Source: an uncultured Bacilli bacterium
GTDB taxonomy: Bacteria > Bacillota_I > Bacilli_A > RF39 > UBA660
Reading direction: 5' to 3'
Length of the DNA stretch: 29,361 nt
NCBI GenBank assembly: GCA_934183165.1
Contig: CAKPRZ010000011.1
Location: 1-29,361, forward strand
Shown: positions 7,609 through 15,510 of the stretch, piece by piece
Layout of the letters: each line of letters begins with the position of its first letter
How positions within the stretch are numbered: position 1 is the first letter of the stretch
Made by a program: the position numbers and the translations under genes
The notes under the pieces: generated by a model
What the model was told of the DNA's origin: nothing
The model's database searches: none
The model's input: the letters and a program-made list of their open reading frames with translations, nothing else

Positions 7609-8211
7609 ATGTCAGAAATTAGAGTACCAATTCAAAAAAGATCTATTGAAAAAAGGAATCGTATAATAGAAAAGGGCTTTGAATTATTATGTGAGAATGG
7701 CTACTATAATACTAATACTACTGATATTGCAAAATATGCAAATGTATCAACAGGTATAATATATCAATACTTTAATGATAAAAAAGAAATATTTATTGAA
7801 GGTATAAAAAATTACTCTGATAATATAATGTTCCCAATTTTAGATATTTTGACTAATAATAAAATCGAATTTGATAATCTTGAAAAAATTTTAGGAGAAT
7901 TAATTGATGTTTTCATAAAAAAACATACTTTATCCAAAAAAGCTCATGAAGAAATGATTGCATTATCACATCTAGATAGTGATATAGCTAAAATTTTTCA
8001 TGATAAAGAACTTTTAACTACTAAAAGAATAGTTAAGGTATTGAATGCCAATAATATTAATGATCAATACTTACTAGAAAAGGTTCATATAGTTATTGGA
8101 ATAGTTGAAAATTTCTGTCATGAAGTAGTATATCATCAACATAAATCACTAAATTATAATGCGATGAAAAAAGAGGTTATTTCAATAATTATAAAAATTA
8201 TACAAAAATAA
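7609..8211 (+). CDS. TetR/AcrR family transcriptional regulator
   Basis: 200 aa. The N-terminal ~60 residues are a TetR helix-turn-helix: RIIEKGFELLCENGY, TDIAKYANVSTGIIYQYF, then NDKKEIF. The rest is an all-helical ligand/dimer domain of ordinary length. The frame is open up to a GTG at 7537, but that would translate through the operator and promoter. GGAAGTG before ATG 7609 and the promoter at 7559-7587 set the start. It is divergent from the ABC exporter operon, and two copies of a shared site lie between them. By family rule it is probably a ligand-released repressor of the exporter and of itself. The inducer cannot be told from sequence. Confidence 0.88.
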   Translation: MSEIRVPIQKRSIEKRNRIIEKGFELLCENGYYNTNTTDIAKYANVSTGIIYQYFNDKKEIFIEGIKNYSDNIMFPILDILTNNKIEFDNLEKILGELIDVFIKKHTLSKKAHEEMIALSHLDSDIAKIFHDKELLTTKRIVKVLNANNINDQYLLEKVHIVIGIVENFCHEVVYHQHKSLNYNAMKKEVISIIIKIIQK

Positions 8212-8240
8212 AAAGTTATCACTTCAACCTGATAACTTTT
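8211..8240. terminator. Strong bidirectional terminator between tetR and the adhesin gene
   Basis: AAAAGTTATCA (8211-8221) pairs perfectly with TGATAACTTTT (8230-8240), an 11-bp stem with an 8-base loop. T-rich tracts follow in both directions. The stop codons of both convergent genes (8209-8211 and 8219-8221) overlap the stem. Confidence 0.88.
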
Positions 8241-9976
8241 TTTCTATTTTCTAAAATATACACCTGTTTTTCTATATGATTTTGACCAGTATTTGGAACA
8301 TCAACAACTATTTTTTCATTGTCAAAAGTCATCTCATATACTGGATAATCATCCTCATATTTAAAAATATTTCCATCGTCTATTATAAACTTTTTCTTAT
8401 TATTATCTCTTATATAACCTTTCGGGGCTTTAACTTCTTCTATTTCATATTCCCCAGCACTAATTTTATCAATCTTTAAAATACCATTAACTGTTTTCAA
8501 ATCTATAGATCCATCTACTTCAATATACTTTTTGTTTATTGTATCATAAATTCTAAATATAGTCTCTTCCTTTATTATTTTTCCTGTTTTAGCATCTTTT
8601 TTTATTATTAACAATTTTGAAGAAAATTTCTCATCATGTAATTCCATCCTAATAATATTTTGAGATGATTCATTAATAGTAACTTCAAAATCATCTACAC
8701 ATAAATAATTTTTAGTAGAATTAAGTTGATGAAATGTATATGTTCCGTAATAAAGTTCTTTTGTAATTTCTCCAAACCCGTTTGTTGTAACTGTATCAAC
8801 TAATTCTCCATACTTATTATATATTTCAAAACTTATTCCTTTTTCTAGTTTTTGATCATAGTATTTTAAGATTTTTATTTTTGATTTTATAGCTTCATTT
8901 TTTAGTATTAACTCTTTATTGTTATCTTGACTATCAATATTAACCTCATATTCTGTTTTATCAAGTTTGTAACCATTCATACTCTTAGTTTCTTTTATTT
9001 TGTATTTACCAAGTGGTAATAATTTAGATATTGCTTCATAATTATTATAAATTACTAATGTATCTACAATTTCATTTTGTTCGTTCAAAATATTATAAGT
9101 ACTTCCTATTAGTATTCCCTCTCCTAAAGGTTCTTTTTTTTCTGTATCAAAATCAACTTTAGTGATTTTAATGGTACCACCTACAACATTAATATCAAAT
9201 TTAGCTTTAATTGATGTAACATTTCCTGGAGCCATTAAATTTTGATATTTATTATCAATAAATACTATTGTATTCCTATTATAATTGTTAAACTTTTGCT
9301 CTAAGAAAATAGATGTTGATATTTCTTTAGTAGTATTGATTGTTAAAGTATTATTTTTCTTATCTAAATTAATATTTTTATTATCTGATGAAACATTATA
9401 GTACTCTAATACTTTATTAGTATCTACTAACTTATTTTCACTATCAATTGAAAAAGTATATGTTTTATTAACAAAACTAGGAAATTTTTTATGAGTGTTA
9501 ACCAAGTTATTTATTTCGTTTATTTCATTATCATATTTATTAGTTTTAGTACCATTCAATTTATCTGTAAAATAGAAATTCGCATTTTTGTCTACCTCTT
9601 TCCATATCATTACTTGTGTTATTGCGTACCACTTGGCATCTTTGTGGTTTTGATATCCATATCCATAATAAGCAATCAAATTGATTTTTTGCCATTTTTC
9701 TTCGCTCATCCCTAGCCTTTTTGCATATTCAGAAGTATAAGATTTATATTTATCATCATATTTCATATCCTCAAATGGTTCTATACAATATGCAATTCCA
9801 TTATTACTTTTCTTTCTAATAAACCTAGCTTGTCTATAATGAATTACTCCTGATTTTACTTTATTAATATATATATTAGGAATCCAATCTCCTGAATAAA
9901 AAGTATCATCATAAGTTGCTGCATTAACACTAACTAATCCAAAAAATAATAATAACATTAATAATATTTTTTTCAT
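8219..9976 (-). CDS. Secreted thioester-domain adhesin with three SpaA/Cna-B-like repeats
   Basis: 585 aa. A signal peptide (1-19, KKILLMLLLFFGLVSVNA) precedes a thioester domain marked by YCIEP with C64 and AITQVMIW with Q121, the Cys-Gln pair that forms an internal thioester and bonds covalently to host amines in streptococcal adhesins. A beta-rich stretch follows, then three SpaA-type isopeptide domains: ~265-360 (K273, E329), ~364-450 (K371, but Q417 where the catalytic Glu is expected) and ~453-555 (K459/K460, E513/E514, ending EEVKAPKGY). A sortase-like VPNTG sits at 560-564, but only 21 polar or basic residues follow, with no hydrophobic helix. AGGAGG before ATG 9976 fixes the start; an upstream in-frame codon at 10000 would spoil the signal peptide. 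The stop is TGA directly followed by TAA. Surface adhesin by family; the anchor is uncertain. Confidence 0.85.
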   Translation of the reverse strand: MKKILLMLLLFFGLVSVNAATYDDTFYSGDWIPNIYINKVKSGVIHYRQARFIRKKSNNGIAYCIEPFEDMKYDDKYKSYTSEYAKRLGMSEEKWQKINLIAYYGYGYQNHKDAKWYAITQVMIWKEVDKNANFYFTDKLNGTKTNKYDNEINEINNLVNTHKKFPSFVNKTYTFSIDSENKLVDTNKVLEYYNVSSDNKNINLDKKNNTLTINTTKEISTSIFLEQKFNNYNRNTIVFIDNKYQNLMAPGNVTSIKAKFDINVVGGTIKITKVDFDTEKKEPLGEGILIGSTYNILNEQNEIVDTLVIYNNYEAISKLLPLGKYKIKETKSMNGYKLDKTEYEVNIDSQDNNKELILKNEAIKSKIKILKYYDQKLEKGISFEIYNKYGELVDTVTTNGFGEITKELYYGTYTFHQLNSTKNYLCVDDFEVTINESSQNIIRMELHDEKFSSKLLIIKKDAKTGKIIKEETIFRIYDTINKKYIEVDGSIDLKTVNGILKIDKISAGEYEIEEVKAPKGYIRDNNKKKFIIDDGNIFKYEDDYPVYEMTFDNEKIVVDVPNTGQNHIEKQVYILENRKKVIRLK

Positions 9977-10035
9977 ATTCCTCCTAAAACCATCACTCAA
10001 TGTTATTATTACTCATTAATTTATTTTTTCCTCAA

Positions 10036-12066
10036 TTATTGATTATAAATTATTAATTGATGTTGAGTTCTCGTACACGCTACATAAAAAAGATTTTTTT
10101 CATTTATTGTGTATACATCATTTTTTTCAGTATAAATAATTACAGAATCAAATTCCAACCCTTTGGATACATAAGATGGAATTACTAGTAATTTTTTACT
10201 AAACTCTTTAGTATTTGAATCAATAAGAGATATATAATTATATCTTTCCTTAAGTAAATCATATATTTTCTTTGCTTCTTTGTCATTTTTAGTTATGATA
10301 GCAACATTTAAGTTTTTGCTAAACATATTTTCAATATCATTAATTAGTAAATTCAATAAATTATTATTTTCATATCTAAATAAAACCTCCTTATCACTAT
10401 TATTCCTGATGGCAGAAACATGGTTTAATCCTAATATTTTATTTGTATAATCAATAATTTCGGGACTAGATCTATAAGTTTTTGTCAGTTCTAAATACCT
10501 AGTATCTTCAAAAACTTCATTAAGTTTATTTAAAGTAATATATTTATAATAAGGATTTATAGTCTGGTTAATGTCTCCTAAAATAGTAAAATTTGCTTTC
10601 TTAAAAATTTGTTTAATAATTATATACTGCAAAACAGAATAATCTTGTGCTTCATCAATCACTACTTCCTTTATTGTACCTTTATATCCAAAGCCTTCAA
10701 TTAAACCTTTAATATATACAAACAAGCAAGCATCTTCATATTTTATACTTTTTCCTTTTAAATAGTCTAAATCATCATCTAGTTTTCCACTGTAATTGTC
10801 AATAAAATTTTTACTATTATAAAAATTTGTGTATATATTTCTGTACTCAATACTTTTATTTAAAATTCTTTTTAACATAGCTTTTATTTTCGACTTCTGA
10901 TTTTTCTTTCCTTTATAAAATAAATAGCATATCTTATCACTTATGGCATCCAATCTGTCATATAAATTAAATTTGGAAAACCTATTCTTAAACAAATCAT
11001 TTAATTCTTCTTTACTCATTTCAAAATCATGAGTTACTAATCCGTCGATAAATTCTATACTATTTAAAAAATCTTCAATATACATATCTATATGTTTTAT
11101 TATTTCATCACTTTGTTTATATTTTACTATTTCAATATTTTCTTCATTGTATTTGTAATATCTCTCTACAAAGTTTGTAAATGATTCAACATTTTTATAC
11201 TCCGGTAAGAATGATGTTAAAAAGTCACTAAATGTTGTCTGCATAGTATTATCTTCACCTAATTCTGGTAAAACATTAGATATATATTCAGAAAAAACCT
11301 GATTTGGTGAAAATATTAACACATTATTTGATTGTAAGTTATTAATTTTATAAAGTAGAAAAGCAATACGATGCAATGCAACTGATGTTTTACCACTACC
11401 AGCAATACCCTGAACTATTAAATTTGGATCATCTATATTTCTAATTATTTCGTTTTGCTCTTGTTGAATTGTATTAACTATATTTTTCATTTTTTCACTC
11501 GAAGAATTTGATAATACTTCTTGCAAGACATCATCATCAACATTTAAACTATTATCAAAAACTCTCTTTAATTTACCATCTTCTATTTTAAATTGTCTTT
11601 TATTAGTTATTTCACCGGATACTATCCCTTCTGGCGCCAAATAATTTGCATTACCTACACCATAATCGTAAAAAAGTGATGAAATTGGTGCACGCCAATC
11701 ATATATAAGATGTTTGTCTTCATCTTCTAAATGTGTAAGTCCAATATATATTTTTTCAAAATTATCTTCTGTTTTAAAAGTAATTGCTCCAAAATATGGA
11801 TTGTTTTGAATTTTGAATAATTTTTGAAAATATTTTGCTTTGTTTAATGAAATTGTAACTTCTACATCATTGAGTGCTGTCATACTTTTCATTTCTTGTG
11901 GATCCATATCATGTCTATTATCCCACATAAACTTTTGAAATTTTTGAATTGTTTCCTTTTTGGCATACAATTGTTGCCCAAGATTAGAAATCATTTCATT
12001 GATCAGCTGTTTAGTTTTTTCTAGTCTTTCTTTTTCATACTTGATATCTTTTGCACTTATACTCAT
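10036..12066 (-). CDS. helD: HelD-type UvrD/SF1 helicase-like RNA polymerase recycling factor
   Basis: 676 aa. The N-terminal coiled coil (~5-60, MSISAKDIKYEKERLEKTKQ) is the arm that HelD inserts into the RNA polymerase secondary channel. It is followed by the HelD-specific DWRAPISSLFYDYG segment. Walker A is GIAGSGKTS with K226, and the Walker B/DEAQ motif is VVIDEAQD with D471-E472. SF1 motifs such as LTKTYRSSPEI and YVACTRTQHQL occur in the C-terminal half. HelD uses ATP to release stalled RNA polymerase from DNA and RNA; related proteins give rifampicin tolerance. The length is slightly below the B. subtilis protein. AAGGAGG precedes ATG 12066. A good promoter and a terminator-like hairpin lie in its short leader, so attenuation is likely. 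Confidence 0.9.
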   Translation of the reverse strand: MSISAKDIKYEKERLEKTKQLINEMISNLGQQLYAKKETIQKFQKFMWDNRHDMDPQEMKSMTALNDVEVTISLNKAKYFQKLFKIQNNPYFGAITFKTEDNFEKIYIGLTHLEDEDKHLIYDWRAPISSLFYDYGVGNANYLAPEGIVSGEITNKRQFKIEDGKLKRVFDNSLNVDDDVLQEVLSNSSSEKMKNIVNTIQQEQNEIIRNIDDPNLIVQGIAGSGKTSVALHRIAFLLYKINNLQSNNVLIFSPNQVFSEYISNVLPELGEDNTMQTTFSDFLTSFLPEYKNVESFTNFVERYYKYNEENIEIVKYKQSDEIIKHIDMYIEDFLNSIEFIDGLVTHDFEMSKEELNDLFKNRFSKFNLYDRLDAISDKICYLFYKGKKNQKSKIKAMLKRILNKSIEYRNIYTNFYNSKNFIDNYSGKLDDDLDYLKGKSIKYEDACLFVYIKGLIEGFGYKGTIKEVVIDEAQDYSVLQYIIIKQIFKKANFTILGDINQTINPYYKYITLNKLNEVFEDTRYLELTKTYRSSPEIIDYTNKILGLNHVSAIRNNSDKEVLFRYENNNLLNLLINDIENMFSKNLNVAIITKNDKEAKKIYDLLKERYNYISLIDSNTKEFSKKLLVIPSYVSKGLEFDSVIIYTEKNDVYTINEKNLFYVACTRTQHQLIIYNQ

Positions 12067-12083
12067 AAAACCTCCTTCTACGC

Positions 12084-12115
12084 AAAAAAACGAACCTTTA
12101 TATTTAGGGATCGTT
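12084..12115 (-). terminator. Terminator-like hairpin in the helD leader (candidate attenuator)
   Basis: On the minus strand AACGA and TCGTT form a 5-bp stem (12111-12115 with 12089-12093) with a mismatch and two inner C-G pairs, followed by seven T (12084-12090). It ends 17 bases before ATG 12066, leaving room only for the ribosome binding site. The promoter at 12154-12182 lies upstream, so helD transcripts must cross it. It may also end transcripts of the gene at 12183-13172. The stem is modest, so strength is uncertain. Confidence 0.55.
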
Positions 12116-12153
12116 ATTTTTTCTTATCAAGCTTTGTCAAAACGTCAAAATAA

Positions 12154-12182
12154 ATTTTACATAAAATTTATATATTAGTCAA
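12154..12182 (-). promoter_or_regulatory. helD: Promoter of helD
   Basis: On the minus strand, TTGACT (complement of 12177-12182), a 17-bp spacer and TAAAAT (complement of 12154-12159). It starts one base past the stop of the upstream gene. The predicted leader is about 80 nt and contains the terminator-like hairpin. Confidence 0.65.
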
Positions 12183-13172
12183 TCATTTTATTGAACTTTT
12201 TGATATTTCAATGACTAATCTAATATAATTTTTATCTTTAGCATCAGATAATTTATAGCTTCCTTTTCTAGTAACAGTGTATATACTATTATATTTACTT
12301 GTTTCAAGCCACCAAGAATCAAGTTCTTTATTTGCTAACCAATTGCCCTCATTCCAATCGTATCCAAAATTCATTTCTTTTCTTACTTCAATATATTCAT
12401 CTGAGGTTAACAATCTAATTTTATCTATATTTTTAATATCATCTAATAACTTTTTGGCATCATTTTTCAAAAAATATCCTATATTCTTTTTATTTTTTTC
12501 ATCATATGTACAGTTACCATCTTCATCAAAGACATGTTTGTCTTTTTCATCAATTTTGCCATCTTTATTTACATCCAAATTTTTAGCACTTAATAATGTT
12601 ACATCACTTTCAGAAATAGTACTATTTTTTACAACATACCATTCACTATCATCAGATAATTTTACCTTATCCCCTATATTATAAGATTTAAATTGGAATA
12701 GAATTTCTTTAGGAGTTCTATGGATTACAAGCATAAGTACCAAAGCTGCTAAAATAGAAAACACAATTATCAATAATACAATTTTATTTTTAACAATTTT
12801 TTTTAAAATTGATTTTAGTGTCTTAATAATTTTAAATAAAACATTACTAATCGATTTAAATAATTTAGGCTTATCTTTTTTTCTTTTTACTTGTTTAGTT
12901 GACGTATTATTTGACTTAACTTTTTCCTTTTTTATAGGCTTTTTTTCTTCTTTTTGTACTTTTGAAACACTTTCAAGAGGTTCTACTTTATTTACAGGTT
13001 CTTTTACTATAGGAGTAATTTTAGGTGGTACCTTTTTAATATTTCTTTTCTTATTCGTATTTTTTTTCTTTATTTTCTTCTTTATATTATTTTTAGAATT
13101 GGAGTGATTATTTTTTTTTGAGATTTTTTTTGCATATACCTTCATATTTTCTTTCTTTTTACTACTTGCCAT
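12183..13172 (-). CDS. Lysine-rich single-pass membrane protein with EF-hand-like calcium loop
   Basis: 329 aa, not matched to a named family with certainty. Residues 1-130 are extremely rich in Lys and Asn, low-complexity and probably cytoplasmic. A single membrane helix is at 131-150. The extracellular part (~155-329) opens with GDKVKLSDDSEWYVV and ends with a WWLETSKYNS ... YIRLVIEI pattern that recalls DUF6273-like domains. Within it D200-D211 (DVNKDGKIDEKD) has acidic/Asn residues at positions 1, 3, 5, 9 and 12 of an EF-hand/dockerin-type calcium loop. AAGGAAGTG before ATG 13172 supports the start, and an extended -10 promoter lies upstream. It stands alone between the rplQ terminator and helD. 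A DNA-, RNA- or wall-polymer-binding role for the basic tail is possible but unproven. Confidence 0.7.
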   Translation of the reverse strand: MASSKKKENMKVYAKKISKKNNHSNSKNNIKKKIKKKNTNKKRNIKKVPPKITPIVKEPVNKVEPLESVSKVQKEEKKPIKKEKVKSNNTSTKQVKRKKDKPKLFKSISNVLFKIIKTLKSILKKIVKNKIVLLIIVFSILAALVLMLVIHRTPKEILFQFKSYNIGDKVKLSDDSEWYVVKNSTISESDVTLLSAKNLDVNKDGKIDEKDKHVFDEDGNCTYDEKNKKNIGYFLKNDAKKLLDDIKNIDKIRLLTSDEYIEVRKEMNFGYDWNEGNWLANKELDSWWLETSKYNSIYTVTRKGSYKLSDAKDKNYIRLVIEISKSSIK

Positions 13173-13206
13173 ACAATCACTTCCTTTTTAATACATATCT
13201 ACAACA

Positions 13207-13212
13207 ATTATA
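13207..13212 (-). promoter_or_regulatory. Extended -10 promoter for the lysine-rich membrane protein gene
   Basis: On the minus strand TGCTATAAT gives a consensus -10 with the TGn extension; the -35 is poor. It lies just downstream of the ribosomal operon terminator, so this gene is an independent transcription unit. Confidence 0.55.
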
Positions 13213-13235
13213 GCATATTTAATCATTTTTAGAAC

Positions 13236-13258
13236 AAAAAAAAGACTATTTCTAGTCT
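13236..13258 (-). terminator. Terminator of the S10-spc-alpha operon
   Basis: On the minus strand AGACTA-GAAA-TAGTCT (13258-13243) makes a 6-bp stem with a tetraloop, followed by a run of at least seven T (13242-13236). The rplQ TAG stop (13257-13259) is part of the stem. Confidence 0.88.
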
Positions 13259-13604
13259 ATTCTTCAACAAGTTCTAAAACTACCATAAGAGCGTCATCTC
13301 CACGTCTTTCATCTAGTTTTAAAATTCTTGTATAACCACCATTTCTATTTGCATACTTTGGTGCTAAAACATCAAATAATGTCTTAACTGCTTCTTTATC
13401 GTTTTGTAAGAAAGCAAGCGCTTTTCTACGTGAAACTAAATCTCCTTTTTTACCATAAGTAATCATTTTATCAATAAATTTACGGGCTTCTTTAGCTCTA
13501 GTTTCAGTTGTAACTACTTTATTATTCTTAATAACAGTTCTTGTTAAATTAGCAAGCATGCTTCTTCTGTGTTTATTTTCAACACCTAATTTTCTATATG
13601 CCAT
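13257..13604 (-). CDS. rplQ: 50S ribosomal protein L17
   Basis: 115 aa, normal length for a short bacterial L17. It opens MAYRKLGVENKHRRSML and has the family's TETRAKEARKFIDKMITYGKKGD segment and the C-terminal GYTRILKLDERRGDDA. L17 binds 23S rRNA on the solvent side near the exit tunnel. It is the last gene of the operon, 14 bp after rpoA as in most Firmicutes, with the terminator starting at its stop codon. The ecfA-ecfT-truA genes that often follow rplQ are not here. Confidence 0.97.
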   Translation of the reverse strand: MAYRKLGVENKHRRSMLANLTRTVIKNNKVVTTETRAKEARKFIDKMITYGKKGDLVSRRKALAFLQNDKEAVKTLFDVLAPKYANRNGGYTRILKLDERRGDDALMVVLELVEE

Positions 13605-13618
13605 TGTTATCCTCCTTA

Positions 13619-14569
13619 CTAATCATCGTCACGTAAAATTAAACCTAATTCTCTTACTTTGTCTAAAACTTCTTTAAGAGATTTTTTACCTAAATTACGG
13701 ATTTTCATCATATCATTTTCTGATTTATTAACTAAATCTTGTAATGTATGAATTCCTGCTCTTTTTAAGCAATTATAAGCACGTACCGAAAAATCTAAAT
13801 CTTCAATTGTTGTTTCTAAAGCTTTTACTTTAGGATCTTCAGTTTTTTCAATCATCATACCTGTCATATCAGCAATATTACTTAAATTAGTTAATATATT
13901 AAAATGTTCAATTAATATTCTAGATGCTAATGCAACAGCTTCTTCTGGCTTAATTGAGCCATTTGTCCATACATTAAGTATTAACTTGTCATATGTTTCG
14001 TTTTGACCAACACGAGCTGGTTCAACATCATATGAAATTCTTTCAATTGGAGAATAAATAGAATCTATTGGAATTACACCAACTTTTCTAATATCAAGAA
14101 GTTTCTTGTTTTCTTCACTTCTTACATATCCCCTACCACTTGAAACAGTCATTTCCATAACAAGACTTCCACCTTTTGCAACATGAGCAATAACTAAGTC
14201 TTTGTTAATAATTTCTACATCTCCATCACATTCGATATCTCCTGCTGTTACTTCTCCTTCAGTAGAAACACTTAATTTAACTGTTTTAATTTCTTCAACA
14301 TGTTTTTTTATAACAACTTTCTTTAGGTTTAATATGATTGTTGTAACATCTTCTACAACACCTTCTAAAGTTTGAAATTCATGTAATGCTCCCTCAATTT
14401 TTACACTACTAATAGCAGCTCCTGGTAAAGAAGATAACATTACTCTTCTTAAGGCATTACCTATTGTAATACCAAATCCTCTTTCTAATGGTTCTAATTC
14501 AAATTTACCATAGAAATTATTTTCTACATAGTCAGTTATTTTATAATTTGGTTTTTCAAATTCTAACAT
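13619..14569 (-). CDS. rpoA: DNA-directed RNA polymerase subunit alpha
   Basis: 316 aa. The N-terminal domain (~1-230) has the assembly motif LERGFGITIGNALRRVMLSSLPG that dimerises alpha and nucleates beta and beta-prime. The C-terminal domain (~250-310, SVRAYNCLKRAGIHTLQDL and RNLGKKSLKEV) binds UP elements and activators and keeps the arginine equivalent to E. coli R265. The frame stays open into rpsK up to 14647, but AAAGGAGG correctly precedes ATG 14569, and that start matches the family N-terminus MLEFEKPN. It lies between rpsK and rplQ, the usual alpha-operon order. Confidence 0.97.
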   Translation of the reverse strand: MLEFEKPNYKITDYVENNFYGKFELEPLERGFGITIGNALRRVMLSSLPGAAISSVKIEGALHEFQTLEGVVEDVTTIILNLKKVVIKKHVEEIKTVKLSVSTEGEVTAGDIECDGDVEIINKDLVIAHVAKGGSLVMEMTVSSGRGYVRSEENKKLLDIRKVGVIPIDSIYSPIERISYDVEPARVGQNETYDKLILNVWTNGSIKPEEAVALASRILIEHFNILTNLSNIADMTGMMIEKTEDPKVKALETTIEDLDFSVRAYNCLKRAGIHTLQDLVNKSENDMMKIRNLGKKSLKEVLDKVRELGLILRDDD

Positions 14570-14588
14570 GAAACTACCTCCTTTATTT

Positions 14589-14972
14589 TTAACCACGTGG
14601 ACGTTTAGGTGGACGACATCCATTATGTGGAATTGGTGTAACGTCATTAATAGCAGTTACTTCTAATCCTGCAGTTTGAAGTGATCTGATTGCTGTTTCT
14701 CTTCCAGGAGCTAATCCCTTAACAAATACTTCAACCTTTCTCATTCCCATATCATAAGCAGCTTTACCAGCAGCTTCTGCAGCTAAACCAGCAGCATATG
14801 GAGTAGATTTTTTACTACCCTTAAATCCTAAAGCACCACTACTTGACCAAGCAATTGTACTTCCTTCTTTATCTGTAATAGTAGTAATTGTATTATTAAA
14901 TGTTGAATGAATATGTGCTATTCCTTCAGGTACATTTTTCTTAACTTTTCTCTTTCTAGTCTTATAAGCCAT
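14589..14972 (-). CDS. rpsK: 30S ribosomal protein S11
   Basis: 127 aa, full length. It shows GIAHIHSTFNNTITTITD, SSGALGFKGSKKSTPYAA and the C-terminal VTPIPHNGCRPPKRPRG that contacts the 690 loop of 16S rRNA on the platform near the E site. The basic N-terminus KTRKRKVKKNV is typical of Gram-positive S11. It lies 27 bp after rpsM and 19 bp before rpoA. Confidence 0.97.
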   Translation of the reverse strand: MAYKTRKRKVKKNVPEGIAHIHSTFNNTITTITDKEGSTIAWSSSGALGFKGSKKSTPYAAGLAAEAAGKAAYDMGMRKVEVFVKGLAPGRETAIRSLQTAGLEVTAINDVTPIPHNGCRPPKRPRG

Positions 14973-14999
14973 TTTCTAGACCTCCTTTACTAATTATTC

Positions 15000-15365
15000 C
15001 TATTTCTTTTTATTAGCAACTGTTTTTCCTTTACCTTTACGAGTTCTTGCGTTGCTTCTTGTAGATTGACCTCTTACAGGTAATCCTTTTTTGTGACGAG
15101 TTCCCTGATAAGAGTTAATTTCCATCTTAGTCTTAATGTTCATATTTACTTCACGTCTAAGATCTCCCTCTACATTGTATTTAGATACTTCATCACGAAT
15201 TAAATTTAATTCATCATTTGATAAATCTTTAACTTTTTTAGAAGGTTCTATCTTTGCTGCTTCTAATATTTTGTTTGATCTTTTTCTACCAATACCATAA
15301 ATATAAGTTAATGCTATTTCTATATGCTTATCATTTGGTATATCTACACCTTTAATACGAGCCAT
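15000..15365 (-). CDS. rpsM: 30S ribosomal protein S13
   Basis: 121 aa. MARIKGVDIPNDKHIEIALTYIYGIG is the family start with its helix-hairpin-helix element, and the C-terminal tail RGQSTRSNARTRKGKGKT reaches towards the P-site tRNA. S13 forms the head bridges to 23S helix 38 and L5. It follows rpmJ by 18 bp. Confidence 0.97.
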   Translation of the reverse strand: MARIKGVDIPNDKHIEIALTYIYGIGRKRSNKILEAAKIEPSKKVKDLSNDELNLIRDEVSKYNVEGDLRREVNMNIKTKMEINSYQGTRHKKGLPVRGQSTRSNARTRKGKGKTVANKKK

Positions 15366-15383
15366 ACTCTACACTTCCTTTCA

Positions 15384-15497
15384 TTATCCTTGAACTTGTT
15401 TGTGTTTAGGATTTTCACAAATTATTCTTACTTTACCTTTTCTTTTAATAACTTTACATTTGTCGCACATTTTCTTGGCTGATGCTTTTACTTTCAT
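15384..15497 (-). CDS. rpmJ: 50S ribosomal protein L36 (zinc form)
   Basis: A 37-codon gene found by translating the gap between infA and rpsM. It reads MKVKASAKKMCDKCKVIKRK and so on, ending KHKQVQG then TAA. Cysteines 11, 14 and 27 with His32 form the zinc ribbon of the C+ form of L36. AGGAGGG precedes ATG 15497. Its place between infA and rpsM is the standard one. Confidence 0.95.
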   Translation of the reverse strand: MKVKASAKKMCDKCKVIKRKGKVRIICENPKHKQVQG

Positions 15498-15510
15498 TTT
15501 ATCCCTCCTA

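Noticed and set aside
8219..8224. TGA read as tryptophan (Mollicutes genetic code), which would extend some proteins
   Set aside because: TGA followed at once by TAA here adds only one residue. Map, PAP2 and others end in TGA at expected family lengths, and tryptophans are encoded by TGG.
8276..8479. Hydrophobic open frames on the plus strand within the adhesin gene (also 9491-9715)
   Set aside because: They are antisense to a clear coding gene; hydrophobicity arises from reading A-rich codons in reverse.
14570..14647. Extended N-terminus for rpoA overlapping rpsK
   Set aside because: AAAGGAGG before ATG 14569 and the conserved MLEFEKPN start show the true beginning.
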